A stretch of 25,196 nucleotides of DNA from UMGS1696 sp964430105 (GCA_964430105.1 CAYSEF010000028.1:1-25196), one strand, 5' to 3'; positions 1 through 7,735 are shown, counted from the first letter of the stretch. Numbers and translations: made by a program. Notes: generated by a model from the letters alone, not told the origin.

Positions 1-330
1 GAGGTTGAGGATAGTATCCATCATACCGGGCATAGAAGCTCTTGCACCGGAACGAACGGAAACGAGAAGGGGATTTTCCTTATCGCCGAACTTCTTACCA
101 ACGATTTCTTCCATCTTACCGATGTATTCCATGATCTGAGCCATGATTTCATCGTTGATCTGCTTGCCATCTTCATAGTACTGTGTGCAAGCTTCTGTTG
201 TGATGGTGAAGCCCTGGGGTACGGGAAGACCGATGTTGGTCATTTCAGCAAGGTTAGCACCTTTGCCGCCGAGGAGTTCACGCATATTGGCGTTACCTTC
301 GGAGAACAGGTAAACATACTTTGTGGACAT
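1..330 (-). CDS. ppdK: Pyruvate, phosphate dikinase, N-terminal part (truncated by window edge)
   Basis: This is the first 110 codons of pyruvate phosphate dikinase, a cytoplasmic enzyme that interconverts pyruvate, ATP and Pi with PEP, AMP and PPi. The visible part is the start of the ATP-grasp domain: MSTKYVYLFSEG, then the family motif GGKGANLAEM (about residues 22-31), GFTITTEAC, and the segment VSVRSGARASMPGMMDTILN, which is typical of PPDK and PEP synthase. The start at 330 is set by GGAGGT about 10 bases upstream. The gene continues past position 1, so the swivelling phosphohistidine domain and the PEP-binding barrel are not visible. It is divergent from the sigma factor gene. Identification is firm from the motif order; confusion with PEP synthase (ppsA) is unlikely because of the characteristic N-terminus. 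Confidence 0.95.
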   Translation of the reverse strand, partial: MSTKYVYLFSEGNANMRELLGGKGANLAEMTNIGLPVPQGFTITTEACTQYYEDGKQINDEIMAQIMEYIGKMEEIVGKKFGDKENPLLVSVRSGARASMPGMMDTILNL

Positions 331-438
331 CTTGAAATGTACCTCCGCATTTTATTATAAATATTTAGAGTTGCCTATAAACACACGCAAAACCGCAGGC
401 ATGACAAAATCAGCCTGAAAGAGTCTCACGCACACTGT

Positions 439-467
439 ATTATACCATATTATTCTCAAAATTTCTA
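439..467 (-). promoter_or_regulatory. Candidate promoter of ppdK
   Basis: Read on the minus strand there is a perfect -10 TATAAT at 444-439. A weak -35 (TAGAAA, 467-462) lies 17 bases upstream. This would give a leader of about 100 bases before the ppdK start at 330. The -10 is convincing and the -35 is poor. Confidence 0.5.
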
Positions 468-627
468 CCCGCAAATCCCAATTTTGCGAAGTTTTACGAA
501 AAGTTCACGTTTTTCACTGCGTACACGATTTTTTTATATAAAATAACGAAAATCCACATCATGGAGCGGGTAACACTTGAGCCGATACAGTGATATGTAC
601 ATTTAGTTTTAACTTCGCCTCAAAAGA

Positions 628-657
628 TTGACACCTATGATACAGTTGTGCTATAAT
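628..657 (+). promoter_or_regulatory. SigA-type promoter of the sigma factor gene
   Basis: Perfect -35 TTGACA (628-633) and perfect -10 TATAAT (652-657) are separated by 18 bases. Transcription would start near 664 and give a leader of about 69 bases. Because the match is to the housekeeping consensus, the sigma factor appears to be made by SigA RNA polymerase rather than only by its own autoregulated promoter. Confidence 0.85.
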
Positions 658-732
658 ATAATATGTATACTTTAATACATAAACCAATCCTTACGACGTC
701 GATTAACGACATAACAGAACGGAAGTACATAA

Positions 733-1443
733 ATGCTCAAAAACAAAAACAAAACGGTCGAGCCCGCTGACAGCGAGGAGCTTTTCGACCGTAACACGTC
801 GGCTCTTCAAAGCTCAACTGATCCACCCGATATTGCATCCCTCTCCATGTCGGCAAGTGCTCTGGCGAATCTGATCGAACGTGCGAAAAATGGCGATAAC
901 GACGCTTTTTCTTCTATTGTTGAAGAATACGAACGCTTCGTTTACAATACTGCCTGCCGTGTGCTATCGGCTTCCGGCTTATCACTCGATCCTGCTGACG
1001 ACATTGCTCAGGTCGCTTTTATTAAAGCTTGGCAAAATTTGGGTGCTTTCCGTGGAGATTGCAGTTTTTCAACATGGCTTTTCAGAATCACAGTCAATTC
1101 CGCACGAGATTCTATTCGTTCAGCCTCACGCAAACCAACAGTATCACTCACAAAATCAGAGGATGACAGCGAGGACGGCGAAGAATGGGATGTTCCCGTA
1201 ACCTCAGGTGACGATATTCCGGAAGATTCTCTCCTGAAAAAAGAACAAATAATTGCTGTTCGTCGTGCAATTGAAGCACTTCCCAAGGATCAAAAGGAAG
1301 TTATCGTCATGCGAGATATACACGGTCTGTCCTATCAAATAATCGCCGATAACCTCGGTATTGGACTGGGAACTGTCAAATCCCGTATAAACCGTGGCAG
1401 AGCAAATCTCAAGGCATTGCTTGAAAAATCAGACATCCTATAG
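733..1443 (+). CDS. RNA polymerase sigma factor, sigma-70/ECF family
   Basis: A 236-residue sigma factor with only regions 2 and 4, as in the ECF (group 4) class, which directs RNA polymerase to a special promoter set. Region 2 covers about residues 60-132 (FSSIVEEYERFVYNTACRVL, then the DDIAQVAFIKAW core and FSTWLFRITVNSARD). Region 4 covers about 174-230 (AIEALPKDQKEVIVMRDIHG, then the helix-turn-helix IADNLGIGLGTVKSRINRGR). A polar N-terminal extension of about 45 residues precedes region 2 and an acidic linker (about 140-166) separates the two regions. A weak GGAAG lies upstream of the ATG at 733; the later Met at 847 has no ribosome binding site. The next gene encodes a membrane protein probably acting as its partner. 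The target regulon cannot be read from this window. Confidence 0.92.
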   Translation: MLKNKNKTVEPADSEELFDRNTSALQSSTDPPDIASLSMSASALANLIERAKNGDNDAFSSIVEEYERFVYNTACRVLSASGLSLDPADDIAQVAFIKAWQNLGAFRGDCSFSTWLFRITVNSARDSIRSASRKPTVSLTKSEDDSEDGEEWDVPVTSGDDIPEDSLLKKEQIIAVRRAIEALPKDQKEVIVMRDIHGLSYQIIADNLGIGLGTVKSRINRGRANLKALLEKSDIL

Positions 1444-1560
1444 ACGTTTCGGAACGTATATTTAGCTTAAATTATAAAATATTTTCTTAAATCGGGAACT
1501 TTTACCCCGATCAGAACGTCTAAACAACGAAAGATTAAAATTTGATTAAAAATTTTCGTT
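1441..1560 (+). repeat. Nested inverted repeats between sigma factor and partner gene
   Basis: TAGACGTT (1441-1448, starting at the sigma factor stop codon) is the exact reverse complement of AACGTCTA (1515-1522). Within or overlapping that outer stem are ACGTT/AACGT (1444-1457, four-base loop) and ATCGGG (1491-1496) with CCCGAT (1506-1511). A further stem, AACGAAA (1526-1532) with TTTCGTT (1554-1560), follows. The outer stem and the first inner hairpin share bases, so they are mutually exclusive folds. It could act as an attenuator, an mRNA-processing element or an operator; the sequence alone does not decide. Confidence 0.55.
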
Positions 1561-1615
1561 TTTATCACGCTTAATTTTTCGTTCTATAAGATGAAAGGAT
1601 ACGCTTAGTTTTATA

Positions 1616-2980
1616 ATGAAGAACAACGAGCCTCTGAATTCTTCCGATATGCCTGAGAAAAACATGACAGTCGAAGAATACAGACTTTATCGGGAGATAC
1701 TCGAATCTGCCTATCCAAAGCCTAAAAAGGACATAAAAAAAGGCGTAATGGATGCAATCCGTGCGGAATCTGCAAAATCAAACGATTATTCAGATGCTAT
1801 CATTCTCCCGGGAAACAATAAAAACAAACCCAAAAAGAAGAAATTCTCCACGCAGACCTTTGTTAAGTGGGGAAGTCTTGCGGCAAGTATCGTTATTATT
1901 GCCGGAGTCGGAATAAAGGTTCTTCCCGTTCTGCTCACACCGAGTGTAACATACGATACAGCTTCGCAGGAGCAATATTCCATGACAGTAACTCGAGCGT
2001 ACAACAGCTACGAATCTGCTCCCGAGGAAAATTCCGCAGCAAATGGTTCAAACGACGGCTTCAAATCTGTGCCAAATCAGGGCAACGAAGCAACGCCAAA
2101 TCCTGCCATTGCGGATGAATACTATAAAGAAGCACTAGATATATTCGAAGGAGCAGTCGTAGAAGCAGACGAAGAAGCAGTCGCAGAAGCAGTCGCAGAA
2201 GAAGCAGTCGAGGAAGCCGAATTCGAAATATCCACCTCTGCAGATTATACTGAGTCCGACACAGGCTCCGTATTCTACGATGTACCCAATCCGAGCGATA
2301 GTATGATAATCAGTGCAGAAACCGAAACAAAGGTCGAACCGATGATTAATTGCGCACACACAGAGGTGTTCCGTGACAGCTATCACGAAATTCCTTCCCT
2401 CCTCATCGATGAGGTTGGCGCAGATGAATATTACGCATGGGCAAATTCAGTCACACGCGATGATTCATGTGCGGTAAATATTTACAATTTCGTGCATCAT
2501 TTCGGAATTTCTCAAGCAATGTTCGCAATGTATCTCTCGCAGTCCGACATAGCATACTACTGCGACTACCCGATTGATATTCTTTACGAATGTAGTGCAG
2601 AAGAAGCTGACGAATATTACCGCAACGGTGGTCGTTACGCTGAAATGGTCAAGGATTATTTTGAATATGAATTCAAGCTTGCACTGATTTCCGAGATAGG
2701 AACAGAAGCATATACGGAATGGCTCAGCGAAATAAGCTGCTCAAGCATCCGTGGCTGGTCGATATCTCAAATGGTGCTGGATAATTCAATCGATGCAGGC
2801 AGATTCGGTGAAATTTACGACAGCACAGTCAAAACCTTCTCCGAAGAACATGAAGAGTATGAAGGATATGCTTTGCCCGAATACGACCTTGTAAGAGTCT
2901 ATGTCCCGAATGCAGGAACAAGCTTTGCACTTGCTATGGGTATCACAGGATATTCAGCAGATGTAGCTTGCAGAAAATAA
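1616..2980 (+). CDS. Putative anti-sigma factor / single-pass membrane protein with repeat domain
   Basis: A 454-residue protein I cannot assign to a named family. Residues 1-80 are polar and would be cytoplasmic; about 83-108 form one hydrophobic membrane segment after a basic stretch (KPKKKK); the remainder would be outside. Residues 130-245 are acidic and low-complexity, with Glu/Ala/Val repeats around 179-204. The C-terminal part contains two related segments: about 258-303 (IDEVGADEYYAWANSV, then NIYNFVHHFGIS) and about 353-398 (ISEIGTEAYTEWLSEI, then SISQMVLDNSID). Its place 172 bases after an ECF sigma gene and its topology suggest an anti-sigma or sensor role (inference). No HxxxCxxC zinc anti-sigma motif is visible. 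The ATG at 1616 has its only AAAGGA 15 or more bases upstream, which is unusually far; no better start is evident. Confidence 0.65.
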   Translation: MKNNEPLNSSDMPEKNMTVEEYRLYREILESAYPKPKKDIKKGVMDAIRAESAKSNDYSDAIILPGNNKNKPKKKKFSTQTFVKWGSLAASIVIIAGVGIKVLPVLLTPSVTYDTASQEQYSMTVTRAYNSYESAPEENSAANGSNDGFKSVPNQGNEATPNPAIADEYYKEALDIFEGAVVEADEEAVAEAVAEEAVEEAEFEISTSADYTESDTGSVFYDVPNPSDSMIISAETETKVEPMINCAHTEVFRDSYHEIPSLLIDEVGADEYYAWANSVTRDDSCAVNIYNFVHHFGISQAMFAMYLSQSDIAYYCDYPIDILYECSAEEADEYYRNGGRYAEMVKDYFEYEFKLALISEIGTEAYTEWLSEISCSSIRGWSISQMVLDNSIDAGRFGEIYDSTVKTFSEEHEEYEGYALPEYDLVRVYVPNAGTSFALAMGITGYSADVACRK

Positions 2981-2994
2981 AGCAATAAAAAAAT

Positions 2995-3045
2995 AAGTGG
3001 TTGTCTTACCGGGGAGTTTTCCCTGACAAGACAACCACTTTTTTT
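2995..3045. terminator. Bidirectional intrinsic terminator
   Basis: A perfect 13-bp stem, AAGTGGTTGTCTT (2995-3007) with AAGACAACCACTT (3028-3040), is flanked by A-rich sequence on the left and a T-run on the right. It can terminate both the sigma-partner gene (plus) and cysS (minus), which converge here. Confidence 0.93.
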
Positions 3046-3062
3046 ATCTTAATTTACTTAAT

Positions 3063-4544
3063 TTACGCCATTGTCCATGTAACAGCGTTCTTTCCGTCAA
3101 CGATAGTTACGCCCATAGCAGTAAGCTCACCGCGGATAGCATCTGCCTTTGCAAAATCCTTAGCCTTTTTCGCATCGGCACGATCCTTTATCATAGCCTC
3201 TACCTTTGCTTTAACATCATCAGCAACACCATCTGTTGTGCAGGTGATAGTCAATTCGGCGGCAGGTGCATTTTTAGCTACTTCTGCTGCTTTTTTATTT
3301 GCTTCACGAACCTTTGCGCCGGCTTCGATAAGTCCGAGAGAAAGAACGGTATCAAAATCAGCGATAAGTGCGAGCTTTGTGGAATCGGTAGTTTTTGCCT
3401 TGAGAACATCGTAAAGTGCAGTAACACCGAGAGCTGTATTAAGGTCGTTATCCATTGCATCTGTGAAACGCTTCTTAAGCTCAGCGAACGCCACTTCATC
3501 AACAGGAGAGCTGTCCTCAGGATTCAGTGAAGCGATTCTTGCAACAAGCTTATTATACGCAGTTTTTGTGCCATCCATGCCTTCCCAAGAGAAAACAAGG
3601 GATTTTCTATAGTGCGACTGGAGGCAGAACAGACGGTAAACAAGCGGATCATAGCCCTTTTCTTCGAGCAGTGAAACTGTCAAAAATTCGCCTGAGGATT
3701 TAGACATTTTGCCTGTATTTGTGTTGAGGTGGAGTACATGGAACCAATGACTGCACCACTTATGACCTACATACGCTTCAGACTGTGCAATTTCGTTTGT
3801 ATGATGCGGGAAAGCGTTATCAATACCACCGCAGTGGAGGTCAAGATATTCGCCAAGGTTTTGCAGTGAAATAGCGGAGCATTCGATATGCCAGCCGGGA
3901 TAACCTACGCCCCACGGAGAATCCCATTTAAGCTCCTGATCGTCAAACTTCGACTTTGTGAACCACAGAACGAAGTCACTCTTATTGCGCTTTGCAAGGT
4001 CTTCTTCAACGCCTTCACGAACGCCTACTTCAAGATCCTCTACATCATGCTTGTTAAATACATAATACTCGTCAAGCTTTGATGTATCAAAGTAAACATT
4101 GCCCTCTGCCACATAAGCATAGCCCTTTTCAAGGAGCTTTTCTATCATTTCAATAAAATGGTCGATATAGGAGGTAGCGGGAACTACGATTTCGGGAATC
4201 TTGATATTGAGCTTACCGCAATCTGCGAAGAAAGCATCTGTATAGAACTTTGCGATTTCCATAACAGACTTATGTTCACGCTTTGCACCCTTGAGCATTT
4301 TATCTTCGCCTGTGTCAGCATCGCTTGAGAGATGTCCGACGTCGGTAATATTCATGCATCTTGTAACTTCCAGTCCTGTATATCTGAGGTACTTTTCAAG
4401 AACGTCCTCCATGATATATGAACGCAGATTTCCGATATGTGCAAAGTGATAAACAGTAGGACCGCAGGTATACATTTTGCACTTTCCCGGTTCGTGTGTA
4501 ACAAATTCATCTCTTGTTCTTGTGAGGGTATTGTACAGTTTCAT
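3063..4544 (-). CDS. cysS: Cysteinyl-tRNA synthetase
   Basis: A 493-residue class I aminoacyl-tRNA synthetase that charges tRNA-Cys in the cytoplasm. Visible signatures are CGPTVY (about 27-32), the HIGN form of the HIGH motif (36-39), and the zinc ligands of the CysRS active site: C27, C222 (GWHIECSA), the HH at 247-248 and E251. The KMSKS loop is at 279-283. A DALR-like helical region and a Lys/Ala-rich C-terminal tail follow. Length is normal for the family. The start at 4544 has AGAGGA about 9 bases upstream. It lies 72 bases downstream of the CPBP protease gene and ends at the bidirectional terminator, so it is probably the last gene of the cysE T-box transcript. Confidence 0.98.
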   Translation of the reverse strand: MKLYNTLTRTRDEFVTHEPGKCKMYTCGPTVYHFAHIGNLRSYIMEDVLEKYLRYTGLEVTRCMNITDVGHLSSDADTGEDKMLKGAKREHKSVMEIAKFYTDAFFADCGKLNIKIPEIVVPATSYIDHFIEMIEKLLEKGYAYVAEGNVYFDTSKLDEYYVFNKHDVEDLEVGVREGVEEDLAKRNKSDFVLWFTKSKFDDQELKWDSPWGVGYPGWHIECSAISLQNLGEYLDLHCGGIDNAFPHHTNEIAQSEAYVGHKWCSHWFHVLHLNTNTGKMSKSSGEFLTVSLLEEKGYDPLVYRLFCLQSHYRKSLVFSWEGMDGTKTAYNKLVARIASLNPEDSSPVDEVAFAELKKRFTDAMDNDLNTALGVTALYDVLKAKTTDSTKLALIADFDTVLSLGLIEAGAKVREANKKAAEVAKNAPAAELTITCTTDGVADDVKAKVEAMIKDRADAKKAKDFAKADAIRGELTAMGVTIVDGKNAVTWTMA

Positions 4545-4616
4545 TTTTGTTTATCCTCTTTTCTTTTCTGTTTTTGATTCAAATTGTCTGCTGTTAATGC
4601 TTATATGCTTTGCAGG

Positions 4617-5795
4617 TTATTTCCTGCTCTTTTTATTATTTTCTCGGTTTGCCTTCCAGCGTTCCTCAAGCTCGATTATTTCATCCATAAGGCTTTCGTC
4701 GAGCATATTCATGTCAGATTTTTGTATTTCCTGCACACGAGAGATTATATTCGCTTCTTCCTCATTTATCGGCTTGATTCTGTGATATTTATCGACGACC
4801 ATATCATTGAAGGTAGGTCTGCGGATGAATATACGATATACGCACCAGAATATCGCACCGATAGAGAGAATATAAAGTCCTATGAGCAACATTCCCTTAT
4901 CCTCAGGTACAAGTGCGAGTGCATAGGAGGTTGCATTGAAGAAAACATGGCAAACAATAGTCGGAACAGCTGATTCAAATGCGTTATAAATAAGTCCGAA
5001 CACTATGCCAAGCACTGTTGCGTAGCCGATAGCAATAGGAGTACCGTGTGAAATACCGAATATCACTGCCGAAACGATGACAGCACCGACTGTACCGATG
5101 ACGGGCTTCAGTCTTGACATTGCGATACCACGGAAAATCAGCTCCTCCACAATACCTGCCACAACAGCTACACTGATTATTTCAAGCAATACGCTCGTTC
5201 CGCCGTAAAGCGTTGAATACTGACCTTCAAATGCGTCAAGCACACTTTCGGGAAGTGGAATAAAGGACAATGTGACCGAAACAAAGACATTAAGTGACGC
5301 TCCGAACAATGCGAAGGTGGGTATTCTGAACGGATTTACAAAGAACAGTCCCATTTCCTTTGCCGGATTCTTACGTCTGAGATGGAATATAGCGCAAAGC
5401 AGAAGTATCGTAATCAGATTTGCAACAAGAAGAATCTGCACTGATTTTTCGTTTACGGCTTCAATAAGTCGCTGTGCCTGATTCATAATTGCGTCATAGT
5501 CAATTGCTACCCCTTCTCGCAGCATAATAGATGACATATAGCCGGACATTACGCACGACTGACAGCAGACCATAATAAAAGCATAAAACAGGACTGCTAT
5601 GACAGCACGAAATATTCTTTCGAATCGAGATGGTTGTTTTTTAGGTGGCATACGAAAAACATACGGTGGTAAGTTATGTTGCGGTGTTTGCTGTTGATTG
5701 TCCTGCCCGTCTGATGAATTTTCTATACGCCATCCACAGCCGGGACAGAAGGTTTCGTTTGGTTGTAATTCTCTTCCGCATCGCGGACACTTCAT
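4617..5795 (-). CDS. CPBP-family intramembrane metalloprotease with N-terminal zinc ribbon
   Basis: A 392-residue membrane protein. Residues 2-23 form a zinc ribbon (CPRCG at 3-7 and CPGCG at 17-21). After a Pro/Gln-rich linker there are several hydrophobic segments from about 62 on. The CPBP (Abi, CAAX-protease-like) catalytic motifs are all present: EExxxR at 217-222 (EELIFR), FxxxH at 246-250 (FGISH), and HxxxN at 283-287. Relatives cleave prenylated or other membrane substrates; the substrate here is unknown. The C-terminal tail (about 330-392) is charged and helical. A GGAGGA site about 7 bases upstream supports the start at 5795. It sits between cysE and cysS with 74- and 72-base gaps, so it is probably co-transcribed, although a link to cysteine metabolism is not obvious. 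Confidence 0.88.
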   Translation of the reverse strand: MKCPRCGRELQPNETFCPGCGWRIENSSDGQDNQQQTPQHNLPPYVFRMPPKKQPSRFERIFRAVIAVLFYAFIMVCCQSCVMSGYMSSIMLREGVAIDYDAIMNQAQRLIEAVNEKSVQILLVANLITILLLCAIFHLRRKNPAKEMGLFFVNPFRIPTFALFGASLNVFVSVTLSFIPLPESVLDAFEGQYSTLYGGTSVLLEIISVAVVAGIVEELIFRGIAMSRLKPVIGTVGAVIVSAVIFGISHGTPIAIGYATVLGIVFGLIYNAFESAVPTIVCHVFFNATSYALALVPEDKGMLLIGLYILSIGAIFWCVYRIFIRRPTFNDMVVDKYHRIKPINEEEANIISRVQEIQKSDMNMLDESLMDEIIELEERWKANRENNKKSRK

Positions 5796-5869
5796 TGTTA
5801 TTCCTCCGTTTTACGTTTTATTATTTATAGCTTATTTTAATGCAGAAATCGTTCTCTGCACGTTTGATT

Positions 5870-6619
5870 TTATATTTCAAGTCCGATAGCATCGTTATGT
5901 GCATTTTCCGAAAGGAGCTTTTCAACCTTTTCAAGTCTTTCTCTTATTGCACGAAGCTCATTTTCAACAGGGTCGGGAATATTGACCTGGTCAAGATCGG
6001 TTTCCGTTATTTTCTCGCCATTTCTGCGAACTACTTTAGCCGGAACACCTACAGCTGTTGAATTTTCGGGAACATCGTTCAGTACAACTGCACCCGCCGC
6101 TATCTTTGAGCCTGAGCCTACAGTGATATTGCCAAGCACCTTTGCACCTGCGCCAACCATGACACGATCTCCGAGGGTTGGGTGACGTTTACCGGTTTCC
6201 TTACCTGTACCGCCAAGCGTTACGCCCTGATAAAGTGTGCAGTAATCACCGACAATAGCAGTTTCGCCTATAACAACACCGGAACCGTGGTCAATGAGAA
6301 GTGCTTTTCCGACAGTTGCGGCAGGATGTATTTCTATTCCGGTAAGGAATTTACCAAACTGAGAAACTGCTCTTGCGGAAAGCTTCCAGCCTTTATTCTG
6401 CATTGCATAAGCAATTCTGTGAAGTATCAGCGCATGAACTCCGGAATAAAGGAGCAACACCTCTACTCTGTTTCGTGCAGCCGGGTCCCTCTCACAAATC
6501 GAATCTATATCCTCAAGTATAGCTTTAATTTCATGACATATGCCTTTTTCGGCTCTGCTTTCGATTCTTATGTGTATATTATATTTTCCATCCTTGCTAC
6601 GAACAGTGGTTACTTTCAT
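5870..6619 (-). CDS. cysE: Serine O-acetyltransferase
   Basis: Makes O-acetyl-L-serine from serine and acetyl-CoA, the first step of cysteine synthesis, in the cytoplasm. The protein (249 residues from the chosen start) has the N-terminal helical part with CERDPAARNRVEVLLLY, then the left-handed beta-helix of hexapeptide repeats. The conserved acetyltransferase signatures are present: HPAATVG, the catalytic His in DHGSGVVIGETA, TLGGTGKETGKRHP, and GAGAKVLGNITVG, then GVPAKVVRR. A charged helix (about 210-240) closes the chain. An upstream in-frame Met at 6697 lies inside the T-box terminator region and has no ribosome binding site; the ATG at 6619 follows GAGG with 7-base spacing and is preferred. 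Expression is expected to depend on the T-box leader directly upstream. Confidence 0.95.
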   Translation of the reverse strand: MKVTTVRSKDGKYNIHIRIESRAEKGICHEIKAILEDIDSICERDPAARNRVEVLLLYSGVHALILHRIAYAMQNKGWKLSARAVSQFGKFLTGIEIHPAATVGKALLIDHGSGVVIGETAIVGDYCTLYQGVTLGGTGKETGKRHPTLGDRVMVGAGAKVLGNITVGSGSKIAAGAVVLNDVPENSTAVGVPAKVVRRNGEKITETDLDQVNIPDPVENELRAIRERLEKVEKLLSENAHNDAIGLEI

Positions 6620-6649
6620 TAAAATACCTCGCTTCAGCTCTCGTGAATC

Positions 6650-6694
6650 AAAAAAATCGCCACAGACCAAACTAAACCTTCGGTCAGAGGCGAT
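6650..6694 (-). terminator. Regulated intrinsic terminator of the T-box leader
   Basis: On the minus strand ATCGCC (6694-6689) pairs with GGCGAT (6661-6656), with further TGACC/GGTC pairing inside, followed by a run of seven T (6656-6650). The 5' side adjoins the T-box sequence, as expected for mutually exclusive terminator and antiterminator folds. Confidence 0.88.
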
Positions 6695-6916
6695 CATCGC
6701 GGTTCCACTCTGCTTTTTTACTCAATTCAGCCATAACGCAGCTATGCGGGATAAGATACCCATGTGAACAAGCTCACACTTCCCAAATCCGGCTCACGGA
6801 CGCACATTAAAGCCTGTCACGACACCGCTCTCAGCTATGCGATAATTAAAACACGCAAAGCGGTATTCTCTGCTACACGACATTTCGCTTATTTTCTTTC
6901 CGGTCATTGCCTTATA
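6650..6916 (-). ncRNA. T-box leader of cysE (probably cysteine-specific)
   Basis: Read on the minus strand, the conserved T-box sequence AGAGTGGAACCGCG is at 6711-6698, where it would pair with the acceptor end of uncharged tRNA. Upstream a Stem I can be drawn: CCGG (6902-6899) with CCGG (6792-6789), AAGC with GCTT, TGTC with GACA, and CCGCT with AGCGG. In the 3' side of the internal loop between the first two helices lies TGC (6804-6802), a cysteine codon in the place expected for the specifier. Uncharged tRNA-Cys would favour antitermination. T-box identity is strong; the fold and specifier were drawn by hand and are less certain. Confidence 0.85.
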
Positions 6917-6922
6917 CTTTAC

Positions 6923-6951
6923 ATTATATACTATAATATTCAAAAAGTAAA
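6923..6951 (-). promoter_or_regulatory. Promoter of the T-box/cysE transcript
   Basis: On the minus strand -35 TTTACT (6951-6946) and a perfect -10 TATAAT (6928-6923) are 17 bases apart. The predicted start near 6916 leaves a leader of about 300 bases, which fits a T-box. Confidence 0.75.
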
Positions 6952-7060
6952 CCGTTATTTTTAATAAATAAAATCTTTTCGTAAGCAAAAAAATATAAAA
7001 ATATATTCATCAAATCCCATGTAATTCCTGCATTTTTGTGCTATAATATATAATGTGTGG

Positions 7061-7085
7061 AAAAATGCTCTGTTTTATCATTTTT
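7061..7085 (-). terminator. Weak AT-rich hairpin after the winged-helix gene
   Basis: AAAAATG (7061-7067) and CATTTTT (7079-7085) form a 7-bp stem directly after the stop codon of the minus-strand gene. It has little GC and no free T-run on the minus strand, so termination here is only a possibility. Confidence 0.3.
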
Positions 7086-7086
7086 A

Positions 7087-7710
7087 TCATTGCAAATTCA
7101 GAATATATCCCTGTCCGCGCACTGTCAGCAGAACACCTTCACCAAGCACAGGCTTCAGCTTGCGTCTGAGATAGCTGATATACACATCGGTGACATTCGT
7201 GCCATCCTCAGCGTCACTCCAAAGTGCATTTCTAAGCTCGTGACGGCTGACTGTCTTTCCGCTTCTTTCACGCAAATATTCAAACAGCAAAAGCTCCTGC
7301 TCGGTCAGGCGTACTGTCTTTCCCTGATATATAACGCATCCGTCTTTCACAATGATTTGTGCTTCCGATGGTAAATACGGTGGTTTATGAATGTTTTTTA
7401 AGGCTTGCTCCTCATCGATACATTTGTGCATCTCAAAAACCGCAGCTATCACTTCATCAAAGCATATTGGCGTAGGTACGACAGTACACGGAATATCCGC
7501 ATGAATATCATGTTTGTTCGTGATATAGACTATTGCAGACAGCCCTGATGTTTCAGCTGAAATATCATCTGTTACAAGTATTTTTCCGTCGTTTTCGCAT
7601 TTCAAGCCACCCAAAGCAAGCACTGCTCTCAGCATTGACAGCATATTTTCATCCGATACAGCTATTCTGCACACCTTATCCATATTCTTCTCAACTCCGT
7701 TGTTTATCAT
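7087..7710 (-). CDS. OmpR/PhoB-type winged-helix regulator with degenerate receiver-like N-terminus
   Basis: A 207-residue DNA-binding protein. The C-terminal part (about 118-205) is a clear Trans_reg_C winged helix: VRLTEQELLLFEYL, then SRHELRNALW, TNVTDVYISYLRRKL and the terminal TVRGQGYIL hairpin. The first 100 residues resemble a receiver domain in length and alternating pattern (VCRIAVSDENMLSMLRAVL, KILVTDD, AIVYIT) but I cannot place a conserved phospho-acceptor Asp or the later Lys, so phosphorylation is doubtful. No histidine kinase gene is adjacent. Two starts are possible: 7710 (AGGTGA upstream) and 7683 (GGAG/GAGAAG upstream). It is divergent from the SLOG gene 90 bases away and has its own promoter. 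Target genes are unknown. Confidence 0.82.
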   Translation of the reverse strand: MINNGVEKNMDKVCRIAVSDENMLSMLRAVLALGGLKCENDGKILVTDDISAETSGLSAIVYITNKHDIHADIPCTVVPTPICFDEVIAAVFEMHKCIDEEQALKNIHKPPYLPSEAQIIVKDGCVIYQGKTVRLTEQELLLFEYLRERSGKTVSRHELRNALWSDAEDGTNVTDVYISYLRRKLKPVLGEGVLLTVRGQGYILNLQ

Positions 7711-7735
7711 GTATCACCTATCATTTGTTTATTTT

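Larger units (their letters stand above)
331..732. other. Divergent intergenic region between ppdK and the sigma factor gene
   Basis: This 402-bp AT-rich stretch carries promoters in both directions. I find no convincing gene in it; the longest start-to-stop reading I noticed on the plus strand near 562 is 10 codons and has no ribosome binding site. Small inverted repeats are present, for example CGCAAA (470-475) with TTTGCG (483-488), and CAGGC with GCCTG around 399-420 in the ppdK leader. None is followed by a T-run that would make a terminator. Confidence 0.7.

Noticed and set aside
562..594. Ten-codon open frame in the ppdK/sigma intergenic region
   Set aside because: No ribosome binding site, it precedes the sigma promoter, and nothing supports translation.
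3001..3414. A 137-codon plus-strand frame opposite the end of cysS
   Set aside because: It begins inside the bidirectional terminator and gives Ala/Ser/Phe-rich translation typical of antisense of a Lys/Ala-rich tail.
5841..5860. TGCAGA/TCTGCA hairpin between cysE and the CPBP gene as a terminator
   Set aside because: The 6-bp stem is not followed by a T-run on the minus strand, so it is at most an intercistronic hairpin.
6620..6697. N-terminal extension of cysE by 26 codons
   Set aside because: It would start inside the T-box terminator stem and has no ribosome binding site; the ATG at 6619 has GAGG at normal spacing.
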